A DNA stretch of 16,036 nucleotides from JBJEXX01 sp051886215 (GCA_051886215.1 JBJEXX010000058.1:1-16036), one strand, 5' to 3'; shown: positions 1-7,189, numbered from the stretch's first letter. Translations and numbers: made by a program. The notes: generated by a model from the letters alone, not told the origin.

Positions 1-26
1 TTTTATTATTTTTTTATAAAAATTTC

Positions 27-55
27 TTGCTTATTAAATATATTTATGTTATATT
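27..55 (+). promoter_or_regulatory. Promoter of the tRNA-Ile2/tRNA-Leu pair
   Basis: A -35 TTGCTT (27-32) and a -10 TATATT (50-55) are separated by 17 nt, and TG at 47-48 gives an extended -10 (TGNTATATT). Transcription would start near 62, about 5 nt before the first tRNA. Confidence 0.7.
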
Positions 56-66
56 AGTTAGGTAAT

Positions 67-143
67 GGACCCTTAGCTCAGTTGGTTAGAGCATCCGGCT
101 CATAACCGGGCGGTCATAGGTTCAAGTCCTATAGGGTCCACCA
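67..143 (+). tRNA. tRNA with CAU anticodon, best read as tRNA-Ile2 (lysidine type)
   Basis: All four arms fold by eye: acceptor 67-73 with 133-139, D arm from 76, anticodon stem 94-98 with 106-110, T stem 116-120 with 128-132. CCA is encoded (141-143). The anticodon is CAT (101-103). G1-C72 is paired, so this is not initiator tRNA. The acceptor pairs C4-G69 (70/136) and C5-G68 (71/135) match the reported recognition determinants of E. coli TilS, which converts C34 to lysidine so that the tRNA reads AUA as isoleucine. The CTCATAA anticodon loop is shared by Ile2 and some elongator Met tRNAs, so Met-elongator remains the alternative. AUA is very common in these genes, so an Ile2 tRNA is needed. 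Confidence 0.85.
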
Positions 144-150
144 TTTTTTT

Positions 151-235
151 GCGGGTATGGCGGAATTGGCAGACGCACTAGACTTAGGATCTAGCGGGGC
201 AACCCTTGCAGGTTCAACTCCTGTTACCCGCACCA
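151..235 (+). tRNA. tRNA-Leu(UAG)
   Basis: An 85-nt class II tRNA with a long variable arm. The acceptor GCGGGTA (151-157) pairs with 225-231, the discriminator is A (232) and CCA is encoded (233-235). The anticodon stem 178-182 pairs with 190-194 and the loop 183-189 carries TAG at 185-187, which reads CUN leucine codons. It follows the Ile2 tRNA after seven T residues, so both are probably cut from one transcript. Confidence 0.95.
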
Positions 236-247
236 CTTAGTATATAT

Positions 248-272
248 GTTCGAATAATTCGAACTTTTTTTA
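248..272 (+). terminator. Rho-independent terminator of the tRNA pair
   Basis: A perfect 7-bp stem GTTCGAA (248-254) / TTCGAAC (258-264) with a TAA loop is followed by seven T residues (265-271). It lies 13 nt after the tRNA-Leu CCA. Confidence 0.85.
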
Positions 273-336
273 TGTAATTAATCTAATTTATATTGATTTT
301 TTTAATAATAAAATAACTCCTTGATTCAAGTATTAA

Positions 337-365
337 TTGACAAAATATGATTTTTATGATATAAT
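337..365 (+). promoter_or_regulatory. Perfect consensus housekeeping promoter
   Basis: TTGACA (337-342), a 17-nt spacer and TATAAT (360-365): an exact match to the sigma-A/sigma-70 consensus with ideal spacing. Transcription should start near 372, giving a short leader to the ATG at 393. An 11-nt palindrome CTTGATTCAAG (320-330) lies just upstream of the -35 and could be an operator, though a 5-bp arm is weak evidence. Confidence 0.9.
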
Positions 366-392
366 CTACGCATATAAATAAGGGGGATATTT

Positions 393-1427
393 ATGAAAAA
401 ATTAATTGAATATATAGAAAAATTTTATCATGATAATGATATTGATTTAAAGTATTTTGGTTTTGATTTAAATAAAATACATTATGTTTTTAAATTAGCT
501 GCAGAAACAGATTTATCTAGTAAAACTACACCTTCTTCATTAAGACCATATGGTTATATTAAAGTTGATAAAGATGGTAAAGTTTATATAGAATTACAAT
601 CATATGCTAATACTTGCTTGTTTATTTCAAACGGATATGTAAAAACTCATTATAGAGGATGTCATTTAAATGAGGAAGAGTTCAATAAAATAGTAAGGGC
701 TATAAATTTACTTTACTATAAAAAAATTAAGGAACACTTTCCAGAATTTTTAAAAAACTTTAAAAATATGGATGACCCAATGGAACTTATTGTTGATGAT
801 TTTAAATCGATATTAGAAGAAGCAAAAGAATTTGATGAACAAAGAAAAAATATGGGTAAACAACAGGATATTTCTAATTTAATTGATGATATAGAAGAGA
901 TATCTTTTATGGAACCAGATAGTTCATCTAATAATAAAAATAATAATCATACTAAAACACAAAGCTCTATAACTCATAATAGTGTTGATGAAACAGAAAG
1001 ATACAATTTATTATTAGGAATGCATCCAGAAAAGGTAATACATGCTCATGGCAAAAATAAAGGTTCTTCGTATCTGGTATGCCTTTATAATATAGGAAAA
1101 TTAGCAGAAGAAGAAAATTATGCATTAGTAATGGAACCTTCATCAAGTCATGCATATACAAAAACTGCTTATTTCAAATCTAAAATAGGTATTAGTGATG
1201 AACAATTTAAGAATATATCACAATTATATTTAGAATTGGATAGACAAGATATAACTTCTTTAGCCAACACAGTAAGAACTTGTCATAAAGATATAGATAG
1301 ATTTAAGGGAACTCTAAATGGGTTGTTATTAGGTGAATATAAAACACCAGCAGAAAGAGATAGAATAACATTTGCCAGAGAAACCGCTGAAGAAATTCAA
1401 CCAATAACTTATAGTAAGAAAAAATAA
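393..1427 (+). CDS. Protein of unknown function, 344 aa, two-part with a polar linker
   Basis: I do not recognise this family. The start is supported by a SD run AGGGGG (381-386) six nt before the ATG and by the consensus promoter upstream. There is no signal peptide and no membrane segment, so it should be cytoplasmic. The protein has an N-terminal part (about 1-165) with mixed helical and strand-like segments, a low-complexity polar linker (about 176-198, rich in Ser, Asn, Thr and Lys), and a compact C-terminal part (about 200-335). The C-terminal part begins with ETERYNLLLGMHPEKV and contains His, Ser and Arg-rich stretches (HAHGKNKGSSY, PSSSHAYTKT). Two globular domains joined by a flexible linker is the simplest reading. 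It is monocistronic, flanked by a tRNA terminator and its own terminator. The position directly behind tRNA genes is a common insertion site, but nothing mobile is visible. No function is proposed. Confidence 0.85.
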   Translation: MKKLIEYIEKFYHDNDIDLKYFGFDLNKIHYVFKLAAETDLSSKTTPSSLRPYGYIKVDKDGKVYIELQSYANTCLFISNGYVKTHYRGCHLNEEEFNKIVRAINLLYYKKIKEHFPEFLKNFKNMDDPMELIVDDFKSILEEAKEFDEQRKNMGKQQDISNLIDDIEEISFMEPDSSSNNKNNNHTKTQSSITHNSVDETERYNLLLGMHPEKVIHAHGKNKGSSYLVCLYNIGKLAEEENYALVMEPSSSHAYTKTAYFKSKIGISDEQFKNISQLYLELDRQDITSLANTVRTCHKDIDRFKGTLNGLLLGEYKTPAERDRITFARETAEEIQPITYSKKK

Positions 1428-1457
1428 TAATATTGCAAAAGATATTATTATTTTTTT
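1425..1457. terminator. Bidirectional terminator between convergent genes
   Basis: A 9-bp stem TAATAATAT (1425-1433) / ATATTATTA (1442-1450) with an 8-nt loop is followed by seven T residues (1451-1457). On the other strand the A-run 1419-1424 gives a T-run for the convergent gene at 1463-1840. The hairpin begins inside the stop codon of the + strand gene. Confidence 0.75.
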
Positions 1458-1462
1458 ATTGG

Positions 1463-1840
1463 TCAATTAAAAGCAATTTCTGTTTCTATATTCTCATCAC
1501 TAATTATTATATATAAAAATATTATTCCACTTATTAATACTAATGTAGTTGCGATAAAACTAAGATTTGTAAGATCTTGTTTCTTTTTTGAATCAGTACT
1601 TTTTAAATTTTTAACATCCTCATAATTATCAATAAAAAAATAAAAGTATATACACGTTACAATTATGAATACGATTATGTTTATATTACGATATTTATTT
1701 TTGGCACAATGATCATTATATATAAAATATTTTTCTTCAAAAGAATTCGCATATAGTGACAAGCCAATTATAATAAGATAAATAATCCAAATATAATTTT
1801 CTATTTTTATTTGTTTTAATCTTCGGTTTAATTCTTCCAT
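1463..1840 (-). CDS. Small integral membrane protein of unknown function, 125 aa
   Basis: I do not recognise a named family. It has a charged N-terminus (MEELNRRLKQIKIEN), then three hydrophobic segments of membrane-spanning length: about residues 16-31, 54-70 and 94-113. They are separated by a polar stretch (EEKYFIYNDHCAKNKYRN) and a Lys/Asp-rich stretch (DVKNLKSTDSKKKQD). This fits a three-helix membrane protein with no soluble domain. No Shine-Dalgarno sequence is visible. A TATAAT on the minus strand (1846-1851) lies only 5 nt before the ATG, so the mRNA may be leaderless. It is divergent from the gene at 1892 and convergent with the one at 393, sharing a bidirectional terminator with the latter. 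The clean start, hydrophobic pattern and lack of a competing + strand frame make it a real gene. Confidence 0.7.
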   Translation of the reverse strand: MEELNRRLKQIKIENYIWIIYLIIIGLSLYANSFEEKYFIYNDHCAKNKYRNINIIVFIIVTCIYFYFFIDNYEDVKNLKSTDSKKKQDLTNLSFIATTLVLISGIIFLYIIISDENIETEIAFN

Positions 1841-1887
1841 GTTAAATTATATTCTAAAAAAAATTATAATATAATTTTAATAGGTGG
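1841..1887. promoter_or_regulatory. Overlapping divergent promoter region
   Basis: Only 51 nt separate the two divergent ATGs. Minus-strand -10 candidates are TATAAT at 1846-1851 and 1863-1868. Plus-strand candidates are TATAAT at 1865-1870 and 1870-1875. No good -35 box is seen for either. The + strand gene has a SD AGGTGG (1882-1887); the minus gene has none. The two polymerase sites must overlap, so the genes are probably not both started at the same moment. Confidence 0.5.
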
Positions 1888-1891
1888 TAAT

Positions 1892-2203
1892 ATGAATTTA
1901 ATTCCAAATATTCCCGCAAAAGCTTTTTCTTTTAGTGCCATTGTAGTTGGTTATTTATTAATTGATGATTTAACCGCTAACGAACAAAATGCTTTAGGAA
2001 ATTGGTTGATGTTAACTGCACAAGTATTAAGCACTAATGCTTTTTATAAACAAGTTCAACAGGAAAGAAGTACTAATGGTGCCAATAATATGAATAATAA
2101 TGATTCTAATATAACGATTAAAGAAAATATTGCTATTCTTCAAAAAATGGTAAATGCACTTAATAAAGAAATTGAAACTTTAAAATCGGATGCTAATTAT
2201 TAA
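1892..2203 (+). CDS. Small protein of unknown function, 103 aa
   Basis: I know no function for it. It starts at an ATG 4 nt after the SD AGGTGG. The N-terminal half holds a hydrophobic stretch (about 11-25, AFSFSAIVVGYLLID), an acidic turn with NEQNALGNW, and an amphipathic-to-hydrophobic segment (about 37-52). A low-complexity Asn/Ser linker (about 60-72) follows, then a C-terminal helix with heptad-like spacing (NIAILQKMVNALNKEIETLK) that could form a coiled coil. The layout suggests a small membrane-associated protein that oligomerises through its tail. It has no clear downstream terminator; the next gene has its own promoter. Confidence 0.75.
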   Translation: MNLIPNIPAKAFSFSAIVVGYLLIDDLTANEQNALGNWLMLTAQVLSTNAFYKQVQQERSTNGANNMNNNDSNITIKENIAILQKMVNALNKEIETLKSDANY

Positions 2204-2232
2204 AAAAATTCTAATGTATGTTTCTTAATTAT

Positions 2233-2261
2233 TTGACTAATTTAATCTTTGGTGCAATAAT
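2233..2261 (+). promoter_or_regulatory. Promoter of the corA-tmk-murI unit
   Basis: TTGACT (2233-2238), a 17-nt spacer and AATAAT (2256-2261), with TG at 2253-2254 giving an extended -10. The expected start is near 2268, just ahead of the SD at 2281. Confidence 0.6.
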
Positions 2262-2280
2262 AATTTAGAATATGTATGTT

Positions 2281-2288
2281 AGGAAGTG
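2281..2288 (+). promoter_or_regulatory. RBS that fixes the corA start
   Basis: AGGAAGTG lies 5 nt before the ATG at 2294. An in-frame ATG at 2276 lies upstream of this SD, with nothing in front of it that could act as a ribosome binding site. Confidence 0.8.
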
Positions 2289-2293
2289 ATTTT

Positions 2294-3235
2294 ATGGTAA
2301 ATTTTTATATTACTGATACTGATGCTAAATTTAAAAAAGTATCTAAATTACAAAAAAGTTGTTGGATAGATATGATAAATCCCAGTTTTGAAGAAATTGA
2401 AGATATTTCTAAGAGTACAAAAACTGATTTGGATCTACTTACCAAACTGATGGATGATGAAGAACTTCCGCGTATTGAAGAAGGGGATAATGCTACACTT
2501 ATAGTTGTGGATACACCTTATATAACAGATTCTAAATACAAACATAAATATAATACTGATCCATTAGGTATTATTATAAATAATGATGGTTACTTTATTA
2601 CTATTTCGTTAAAAAAACAAGCCTTATTAGATGATTTTAAAAATAATAGAGTTAAAAATTTTGATATAAAAAAGAAAACAAAGTTCGTAATTCAAATACT
2701 TCTTAGAGTTGCAGGCATTTATCAAAAAGAATTAATTGCTATTAATAATTATATAAATAGAAAAGAAAAGACTTTATATAAATCTACTAATAATAAAGAA
2801 TTAATAGATTTACTTAATATTGAAAAGACATTAGTCTATTTTTCTACATCTTTAAAAGCTAATGATGTTGTGTTGGAAAAATTATCAAAAGGAATTGTTC
2901 TTAAACTATATGAAGATGATAATGATTTATTAGAAGATGCTATGATTGAAAATAAACAAGCAATTGAAATGGCAAATATTTATCGTGAAATTTTAACTAG
3001 TATGACAGATACTTACGCAACTATTATTTCTAATAATTTAAATGATGTTATGAAGTTTTTGGCAGGCATTACAATTGTCTTTTCAATTCCAACTATGGTT
3101 GCTTCTTTTATAGGTATGAATGTTCCTTTAGGAGGAATAGGTACTTCACATTATAGTTTTGTAATTTTGATTTTTTTATCATTTGTTTTATCTATATTAA
3201 TAGCCATTATATTAAAAAAGAAAAATATGTTATAA
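2294..3235 (+). CDS. corA: CorA family magnesium/divalent cation channel
   Basis: A 313-residue inner-membrane channel for Mg2+ and possibly Co2+ or Ni2+, which works as a pentamer in this family. The long N-terminal soluble part (about 1-250) includes the characteristic acidic and coiled helices. Two transmembrane helices close the protein (about 252-273 and 289-308). The signature GMN tripeptide sits at residues 274-276, immediately after the first helix, as in canonical CorA. The short basic tail (KKKNML) is on the cytoplasmic side. Length is normal for the family. I place the start at 2294 and not at the in-frame ATG 18 nt upstream, because the SD at 2281-2288 serves only the later one. 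The next gene begins 19 nt after the stop, suggesting cotranscription. Assignment to the family is certain; the exact metal is not. Confidence 0.93.
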   Translation: MVNFYITDTDAKFKKVSKLQKSCWIDMINPSFEEIEDISKSTKTDLDLLTKLMDDEELPRIEEGDNATLIVVDTPYITDSKYKHKYNTDPLGIIINNDGYFITISLKKQALLDDFKNNRVKNFDIKKKTKFVIQILLRVAGIYQKELIAINNYINRKEKTLYKSTNNKELIDLLNIEKTLVYFSTSLKANDVVLEKLSKGIVLKLYEDDNDLLEDAMIENKQAIEMANIYREILTSMTDTYATIISNNLNDVMKFLAGITIVFSIPTMVASFIGMNVPLGGIGTSHYSFVILIFLSFVLSILIAIILKKKNML

Positions 3236-3241
3236 TTATTT

Positions 3242-3247
3242 AGGAGG
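3242..3247 (+). promoter_or_regulatory. RBS that fixes the thymidylate kinase start
   Basis: A perfect AGGAGG lies 7 nt before the ATG at 3255. A TTG at 3249 in the same frame is only 1 nt from the SD and is too close to be used. Confidence 0.85.
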
Positions 3248-3254
3248 TTTGGAT

Positions 3255-3929
3255 ATGAAAAAAGGAAATTTAATTGTTATTGAGGGTTCTTGTGATGGTA
3301 TCGGTAAAAGTACACAATATAGTTTACTTAAAAAAGCTTTATCTGATGATGGAAAAATAATAACATCTCATCATTTCCCATCATATAATACTTATCATGG
3401 TTATCCTGTAGAAAAGTATTTAAATGGTGATTTTGGAAATACTGATGAATTATCACCATACTTTATTAATAGTTTATATGCTAATGATAGAGCTATTACT
3501 TGGTATACTAATTTAAAACATTTGTATGAATCCGGTGATACTATTTTACTTGATAGATATACTACATCTAGTTTAATATATCAATCAGCTTTATTTGATG
3601 ATTTAAAAGAAAAAGAAGAATTTATTAATTATGTTGCGGATTATGAATACAATAAATTAGGAATTAAAGAACCAGATAGTGTAATATTTTTACATGCTCC
3701 ATTTGATTTAGTTGCGGAAATGAGAAGTAAAAGAAAAAATAATGATGGAGTAGCTAACGATATTTATGAAAGAGATTTATCCTTAATGAAAAAAGTATAT
3801 AATTCAGCTATATTTGTTGCAAATTATTTTGGTTGGGATAAAGTAAATTGTAGTTATAATGGTAAAATGAGACCTATAGATGATATTCATGAAGAAGTGT
3901 ATAGTTTAGTTAAAAAAAGAAACTTTTAA
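3255..3929 (+). CDS. tmk: Thymidylate kinase (dTMP kinase), variant P-loop
   Basis: Phosphorylates dTMP to dTDP with ATP in the cytoplasm, for dTTP synthesis. The 224-residue protein has the P-loop near the N-terminus (EGSCDGIGKSTQ, residues 10-21), the DRY motif (100-102) with TTSSLIYQ after it as in dTMP kinases, and the usual NMP-kinase length. The P-loop is slightly unusual: one extra residue lies between EG and DG, so a Ser occupies the first Walker A Gly position. I believe this EGxCDGIGK form recurs in a Firmicutes subfamily. The gene sits between corA and murI on the same strand, with gaps of 19 and 32 nt, and probably shares their transcript. A nucleoside kinase of another specificity is the main alternative. 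Confidence 0.85.
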   Translation: MKKGNLIVIEGSCDGIGKSTQYSLLKKALSDDGKIITSHHFPSYNTYHGYPVEKYLNGDFGNTDELSPYFINSLYANDRAITWYTNLKHLYESGDTILLDRYTTSSLIYQSALFDDLKEKEEFINYVADYEYNKLGIKEPDSVIFLHAPFDLVAEMRSKRKNNDGVANDIYERDLSLMKKVYNSAIFVANYFGWDKVNCSYNGKMRPIDDIHEEVYSLVKKRNF

Positions 3930-3961
3930 TAATATAAAAAATAAAAAGTGAGTGATAAAAT

Positions 3962-4699
3962 ATGATAGGAGTATTTGATTCTGGAATAGGTGGTAGTACT
4001 ATACTTAAAGAAATTATAAAGATACTTCCTAATGAACAATATATTTATTATAGCGATTCTTTAAATAATCCATATGGTGATAAAAATAAAGATGAATTAT
4101 ATATAATTGTCGATGATGTAGTAAAGTATCTCATTTCTTGTGGATGTGTAGCTATTGTCGTTGCGTGTAATACAGCTAGTACTATATGTATAAAAAAATT
4201 AAGAGAAAAATATCCTGATATTATTTTTATTGCTACAGAACCTGCTTATAAGATGGTACATGATTATAATTTTTTAGGAAAAACTTTAGTTTTAGCTACA
4301 AAAGGTACAATTGAAAGTGAAAAGTTTTTAGCCTTATATCATAAATATGATAATCATAATACCATTTTACTTCCTTGTATTGGTCTTGCAGAACTTATAG
4401 AAGAAAATAATCAAGATGAAATAAATCAATATTTAAAAGAGAATTTAAGTAAATATAAAAATATAGATAATGTTGTTTTAGGATGTACTCACTATCCATT
4501 AATTAAAGAAAATATAAAAAATATTTTAGGAAATGTAAATTTTTATGATAGTAGTATAGGAGTTAGTAAACAATTAAAAAGAAAATTAGAAGAAAAATCT
4601 TTATTAACTAATTCTACTTTTTCAATTAAATTTATTGATTCTAAAAATGATCAAATTAAAGAAAAAAGATTTAAAAATATATTAAAGGGTTTATTATAA
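3962..4699 (+). CDS. murI: Glutamate racemase
   Basis: Converts L-glutamate to D-glutamate for the peptidoglycan stem peptide; cytoplasmic and cofactor-independent. The 245-residue protein carries all the hallmarks: FDSGIGG (5-11), the first catalytic Cys in ACNTAS (Cys69) and the second in GCTHYPL (Cys175), with the conserved His just after it. Length is slightly short for the family (about 250-270) but complete. The ribosome binding site is weak (GTGAGTGAT upstream of the ATG). It is the last gene of the probable corA-tmk-murI unit, closed by a terminator overlapping its stop codon. The name racE is used for the same enzyme in Bacillus. Confidence 0.95.
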   Translation: MIGVFDSGIGGSTILKEIIKILPNEQYIYYSDSLNNPYGDKNKDELYIIVDDVVKYLISCGCVAIVVACNTASTICIKKLREKYPDIIFIATEPAYKMVHDYNFLGKTLVLATKGTIESEKFLALYHKYDNHNTILLPCIGLAELIEENNQDEINQYLKENLSKYKNIDNVVLGCTHYPLIKENIKNILGNVNFYDSSIGVSKQLKRKLEEKSLLTNSTFSIKFIDSKNDQIKEKRFKNILKGLL

Positions 4700-4710
4700 T
4701 CCTTTTTTTT
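4684..4710 (+). terminator. Terminator of the corA-tmk-murI unit
   Basis: AAAGG (4684-4688) pairs with CCTTT (4701-4705), with a G-U pair inside, and is followed by a run of T residues to 4710. The stem starts inside the last codons of murI. It is only moderately strong. Confidence 0.6.
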
Positions 4711-4718
4711 GTTACAAT
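4710..4718 (+). promoter_or_regulatory. Extended -10 promoter candidate for the gene at 4743
   Basis: TG-N-TACAAT at 4710-4718 with no recognisable -35 (TTTATT at the 17-nt position). It overlaps the end of the preceding T-run and would start transcription near 4725. Confidence 0.45.
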
Positions 4719-4742
4719 ATTAAGTCATAAAGGACTGGTAGT

Positions 4743-6014
4743 ATGAAAGAAGATATTAGTATTAATATTAATACAATAAATAAATATTATAATGAATTTG
4801 GCTTAGATAAAAAATTAGATATATCTATTAAATCTTTAATTAATAAAATAAGTAATAATTCTTTTGATAATAAAACAAATTTAGTACTTGATTCATTATT
4901 TTTATTAGAACTTATTTTAAATAAAAAAATATCTTTACCAAAAATATATGAAAAATTAACAAATGAAAACAAATTAAGACAATATTTAAAAACTAATTTT
5001 AAATATTTAATAAATAATAAATATAATAAATTAATTATGATTATTGATAATGAAAAAGAGTTTTCTATTATCTATAATAATATAATTAAAAGTGATTTTT
5101 TAGATAATTTGCGATTAATAACAAATAAAAATAATATTAATAATAATATAAATAAAAGATTAAAAGAACTGGATTTAGAAATACAACAATTAATTGATAA
5201 ATATAATAAAGCTAAACAAATTAAAAAAAATATTTATCTTTCTATAACTGGTAAAAAAATAATGTTAAAAACAAAACCATTTTGGAAAATGATCCCTTTT
5301 GAATATATAACTAAATATAGTAATAAAATAATATTAGGATTTTCTAATACATATGGTAATGATAATGGTTTCTTTTTTATAGAAGATTTTGATAAATGTA
5401 CTAAAGAACAATATAAAATTTGGATTAATAAATTACTTAATTCTTATTTAAATAAAAAAGATTTAAAAATTATTAATTATGATATAAATGATAATTTAAA
5501 TGTCTATTATAAAATGCCTAATAAAAATTATTATATTTTTATCAGTACAATGTTTAATAAATACGATAATCATATTTATAAATTTATAAAAACTTCATTA
5601 AATAAGAATTATGACAAAGATAAATTAATGTATGAAATAAATAGTTTTAAAACAGAAGAAGAACTAGAATATAGTGTTCAAAATATTATAAAGAGTAATC
5701 TGTTTGGTAATATAAAATATGATTATAAGGAAAAAAAATATATTTTTAAATATAAAGATATTATATTTAAATTAAATATAGAACTTAATCGAGATATAGA
5801 ATGTGTTTTAAAGAAAAGTGAAGATATATATAATAATTTAGAAACTATATTATCTGGTATTTTTAATATTATAAATATAAATAAAAATAATAGATTATAT
5901 ATGTTAGAAATATCTTTGGATTTTTATATAATGTATTTTACTTATAATAATAATGATATTTTTATTAAAATAAATAATGATGGAGATATTATATATAATA
6001 ATTTATATGTGTAA
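4743..6014 (+). CDS. Protein of unknown function, 423 aa, extremely Asn/Lys/Ile-rich
   Basis: I do not recognise this protein. The start is set by the SD AAGGA (4730-4734), 8 nt before the ATG. The protein has no signal peptide and no membrane segment. Its composition is dominated by Asn, Lys, Ile, Leu and Tyr, and the DNA is visibly more AT-rich than the neighbouring enzymes, with almost only AAT, AAA, ATA/ATT and TTA codons in many stretches. A charged helical region (about 141-165, KRLKELDLEIQQLIDKYNKA) may form a coiled coil. After it comes a more ordered region with aromatic and Gly residues (about 170-225, KPFWKMIPFEY and FSNTYGNDNGFFFIEDF). The C-terminal part (about 300-420) alternates short strand-like and helical segments. 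It is monocistronic, behind the murI terminator. Length and the uninterrupted frame show it is a real gene; it may be a fast-evolving lineage-specific protein. Confidence 0.8.
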   Translation: MKEDISININTINKYYNEFGLDKKLDISIKSLINKISNNSFDNKTNLVLDSLFLLELILNKKISLPKIYEKLTNENKLRQYLKTNFKYLINNKYNKLIMIIDNEKEFSIIYNNIIKSDFLDNLRLITNKNNINNNINKRLKELDLEIQQLIDKYNKAKQIKKNIYLSITGKKIMLKTKPFWKMIPFEYITKYSNKIILGFSNTYGNDNGFFFIEDFDKCTKEQYKIWINKLLNSYLNKKDLKIINYDINDNLNVYYKMPNKNYYIFISTMFNKYDNHIYKFIKTSLNKNYDKDKLMYEINSFKTEEELEYSVQNIIKSNLFGNIKYDYKEKKYIFKYKDIIFKLNIELNRDIECVLKKSEDIYNNLETILSGIFNIININKNNRLYMLEISLDFYIMYFTYNNNDIFIKINNDGDIIYNNLYV

Positions 6015-6030
6015 AGTTAAATAGTTTTTG

Positions 6031-6059
6031 TTGTAAAAGTATATTTCATTTGTTATAAT
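6031..6059 (+). promoter_or_regulatory. Promoter of the surface protein gene
   Basis: TTGTAA (6031-6036), a 17-nt spacer and TATAAT (6054-6059), with TG at 6051-6052 (extended -10). The start would be near 6066. Confidence 0.7.
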
Positions 6060-6070
6060 TTATTTAGTAT

Positions 6071-6077
6071 AGAGGTG
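6071..6077 (+). promoter_or_regulatory. RBS supporting a TTG start
   Basis: AGAGGTG ends 6 nt before the TTG at 6084. The first in-frame ATG (6102) would be 24 nt away, so TTG is the better start. Confidence 0.7.
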
Positions 6078-6083
6078 ATTTAA

Positions 6084-7187
6084 TTGAAAGAAAAATTAAA
6101 GATGATTGATAAAAAATTATGGATACTTTTAGGAGCTTTTCTAATAATTATCATATTAGGACTAGGTATATCAAAGATTATATATTTAGTAGGTAATAGT
6201 AATAAGTCATATAGTGAAATAGAAAGTATTTTAAAAGATGCTGGAATTGAATATTATAAAGATAATACATCATCATTACCAAGTGAAGATGGTGATAGTG
6301 TTTCTGTTGGAGATACTGTTTTAGCAGAAGAAGGCTATATGAAAAGTTTAGATAAATTAATAAAAGAAGGAACATGTACAGGTAAAGTTACTGTAACAAA
6401 AGAAAAAGATTTATATAATTATGCAGCTTATTTAGATTGTGGAAAATCTTATAAGACTACTGAATTTTATAAAAAGTTATTAAAGAATGTTGTAACAAGT
6501 GGAGATGGATTATATCAAGATGGTACAGGTTATTCATTTAGAGGAGATAATCCGAATAATTATCTAAGCATAGATGATAATATTTGGAGAATTGTTAGCG
6601 TTAGAGATGATAATACAATTGAAATAGTTAGAATGAATCCTATCAATTACATTACTTGGGATGATAGATATAATTCAGAAGATAATTATAAAGCAGGATA
6701 TAATAATTTTGCAAATAGTAGATTAAATGATTCTTTAGATGATATTTATAATGGAAAATTATTTTATGAGGATGATTCTTTAGTTATTACTAGCTCTATT
6801 AAAAATTCTTTAGTTGCTGTTAATAATTGTATAGATAAAGTATCGAAAACAACAACTGATTTTAGTAATTGTACTAATAAAAATGATAAATTTGTTAGTG
6901 TAATTAATATTGGAGAATATATTAAAGCAAGTTTAGATTCTAAATGTGTAAGTCCCGCTAATAAGGAATGTCAAAATTATAATTATTTATCAGTAAAAGA
7001 AGATTATTGGACTTTAACTGGTAATAGTGAAAATACTTCAGAAGTATATTTGATTAATAGTGGAGGTGCGATTGAATCCGAAACTGCTAATGGTATGGAA
7101 TCTATTTATCCTGTAGTAAGACTTGCTAATAGTATGATGTATGTTTCTGGTGAAGGAACAATAGATAAACCATATGTTATAAGATAA
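6084..7187 (+). CDS. Membrane-anchored extracellular protein with six cysteines, unknown function
   Basis: A 367-residue protein beginning at TTG. A short cytoplasmic basic head (MKEKLKMIDKK) is followed by one strong membrane helix (about 12-37), with no signal-peptidase site, so the rest should face outside. The ectodomain has six Cys (98, 119, 249, 263, 288, 296), enough for three disulfides. Its C-terminal half carries IWRIVSVRDDNTIEIVRM (168-185), a YWTLTGNSE segment (309-317), IYPVVRLANS (341-350) and a GEGTIDKPYVIR end. I have seen this WRI...YPVVRL...G-GT-D-PYVI arrangement in predicted surface proteins of gut Firmicutes, but know no function. It has its own promoter and terminator. 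A pilin-like or pilus-associated role is possible from the single N-terminal helix, but no prepilin cleavage site is visible. Confidence 0.8.
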   Translation: MKEKLKMIDKKLWILLGAFLIIIILGLGISKIIYLVGNSNKSYSEIESILKDAGIEYYKDNTSSLPSEDGDSVSVGDTVLAEEGYMKSLDKLIKEGTCTGKVTVTKEKDLYNYAAYLDCGKSYKTTEFYKKLLKNVVTSGDGLYQDGTGYSFRGDNPNNYLSIDDNIWRIVSVRDDNTIEIVRMNPINYITWDDRYNSEDNYKAGYNNFANSRLNDSLDDIYNGKLFYEDDSLVITSSIKNSLVAVNNCIDKVSKTTTDFSNCTNKNDKFVSVINIGEYIKASLDSKCVSPANKECQNYNYLSVKEDYWTLTGNSENTSEVYLINSGGAIESETANGMESIYPVVRLANSMMYVSGEGTIDKPYVIR

Positions 7188-7189
7188 AA

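Noticed and set aside
67..143. Initiator tRNA-Met
   Set aside because: The first acceptor pair is G-C; initiator tRNA has an unpaired first position. TilS-type acceptor pairs favour Ile2.
967..1161. Minus-strand ORF inside the 393-1427 gene
   Set aside because: Antisense shadow with no SD or promoter and low-complexity translation.
2276..2293. Upstream ATG as corA start
   Set aside because: The SD lies between the two ATGs, so it can serve only the one at 2294.
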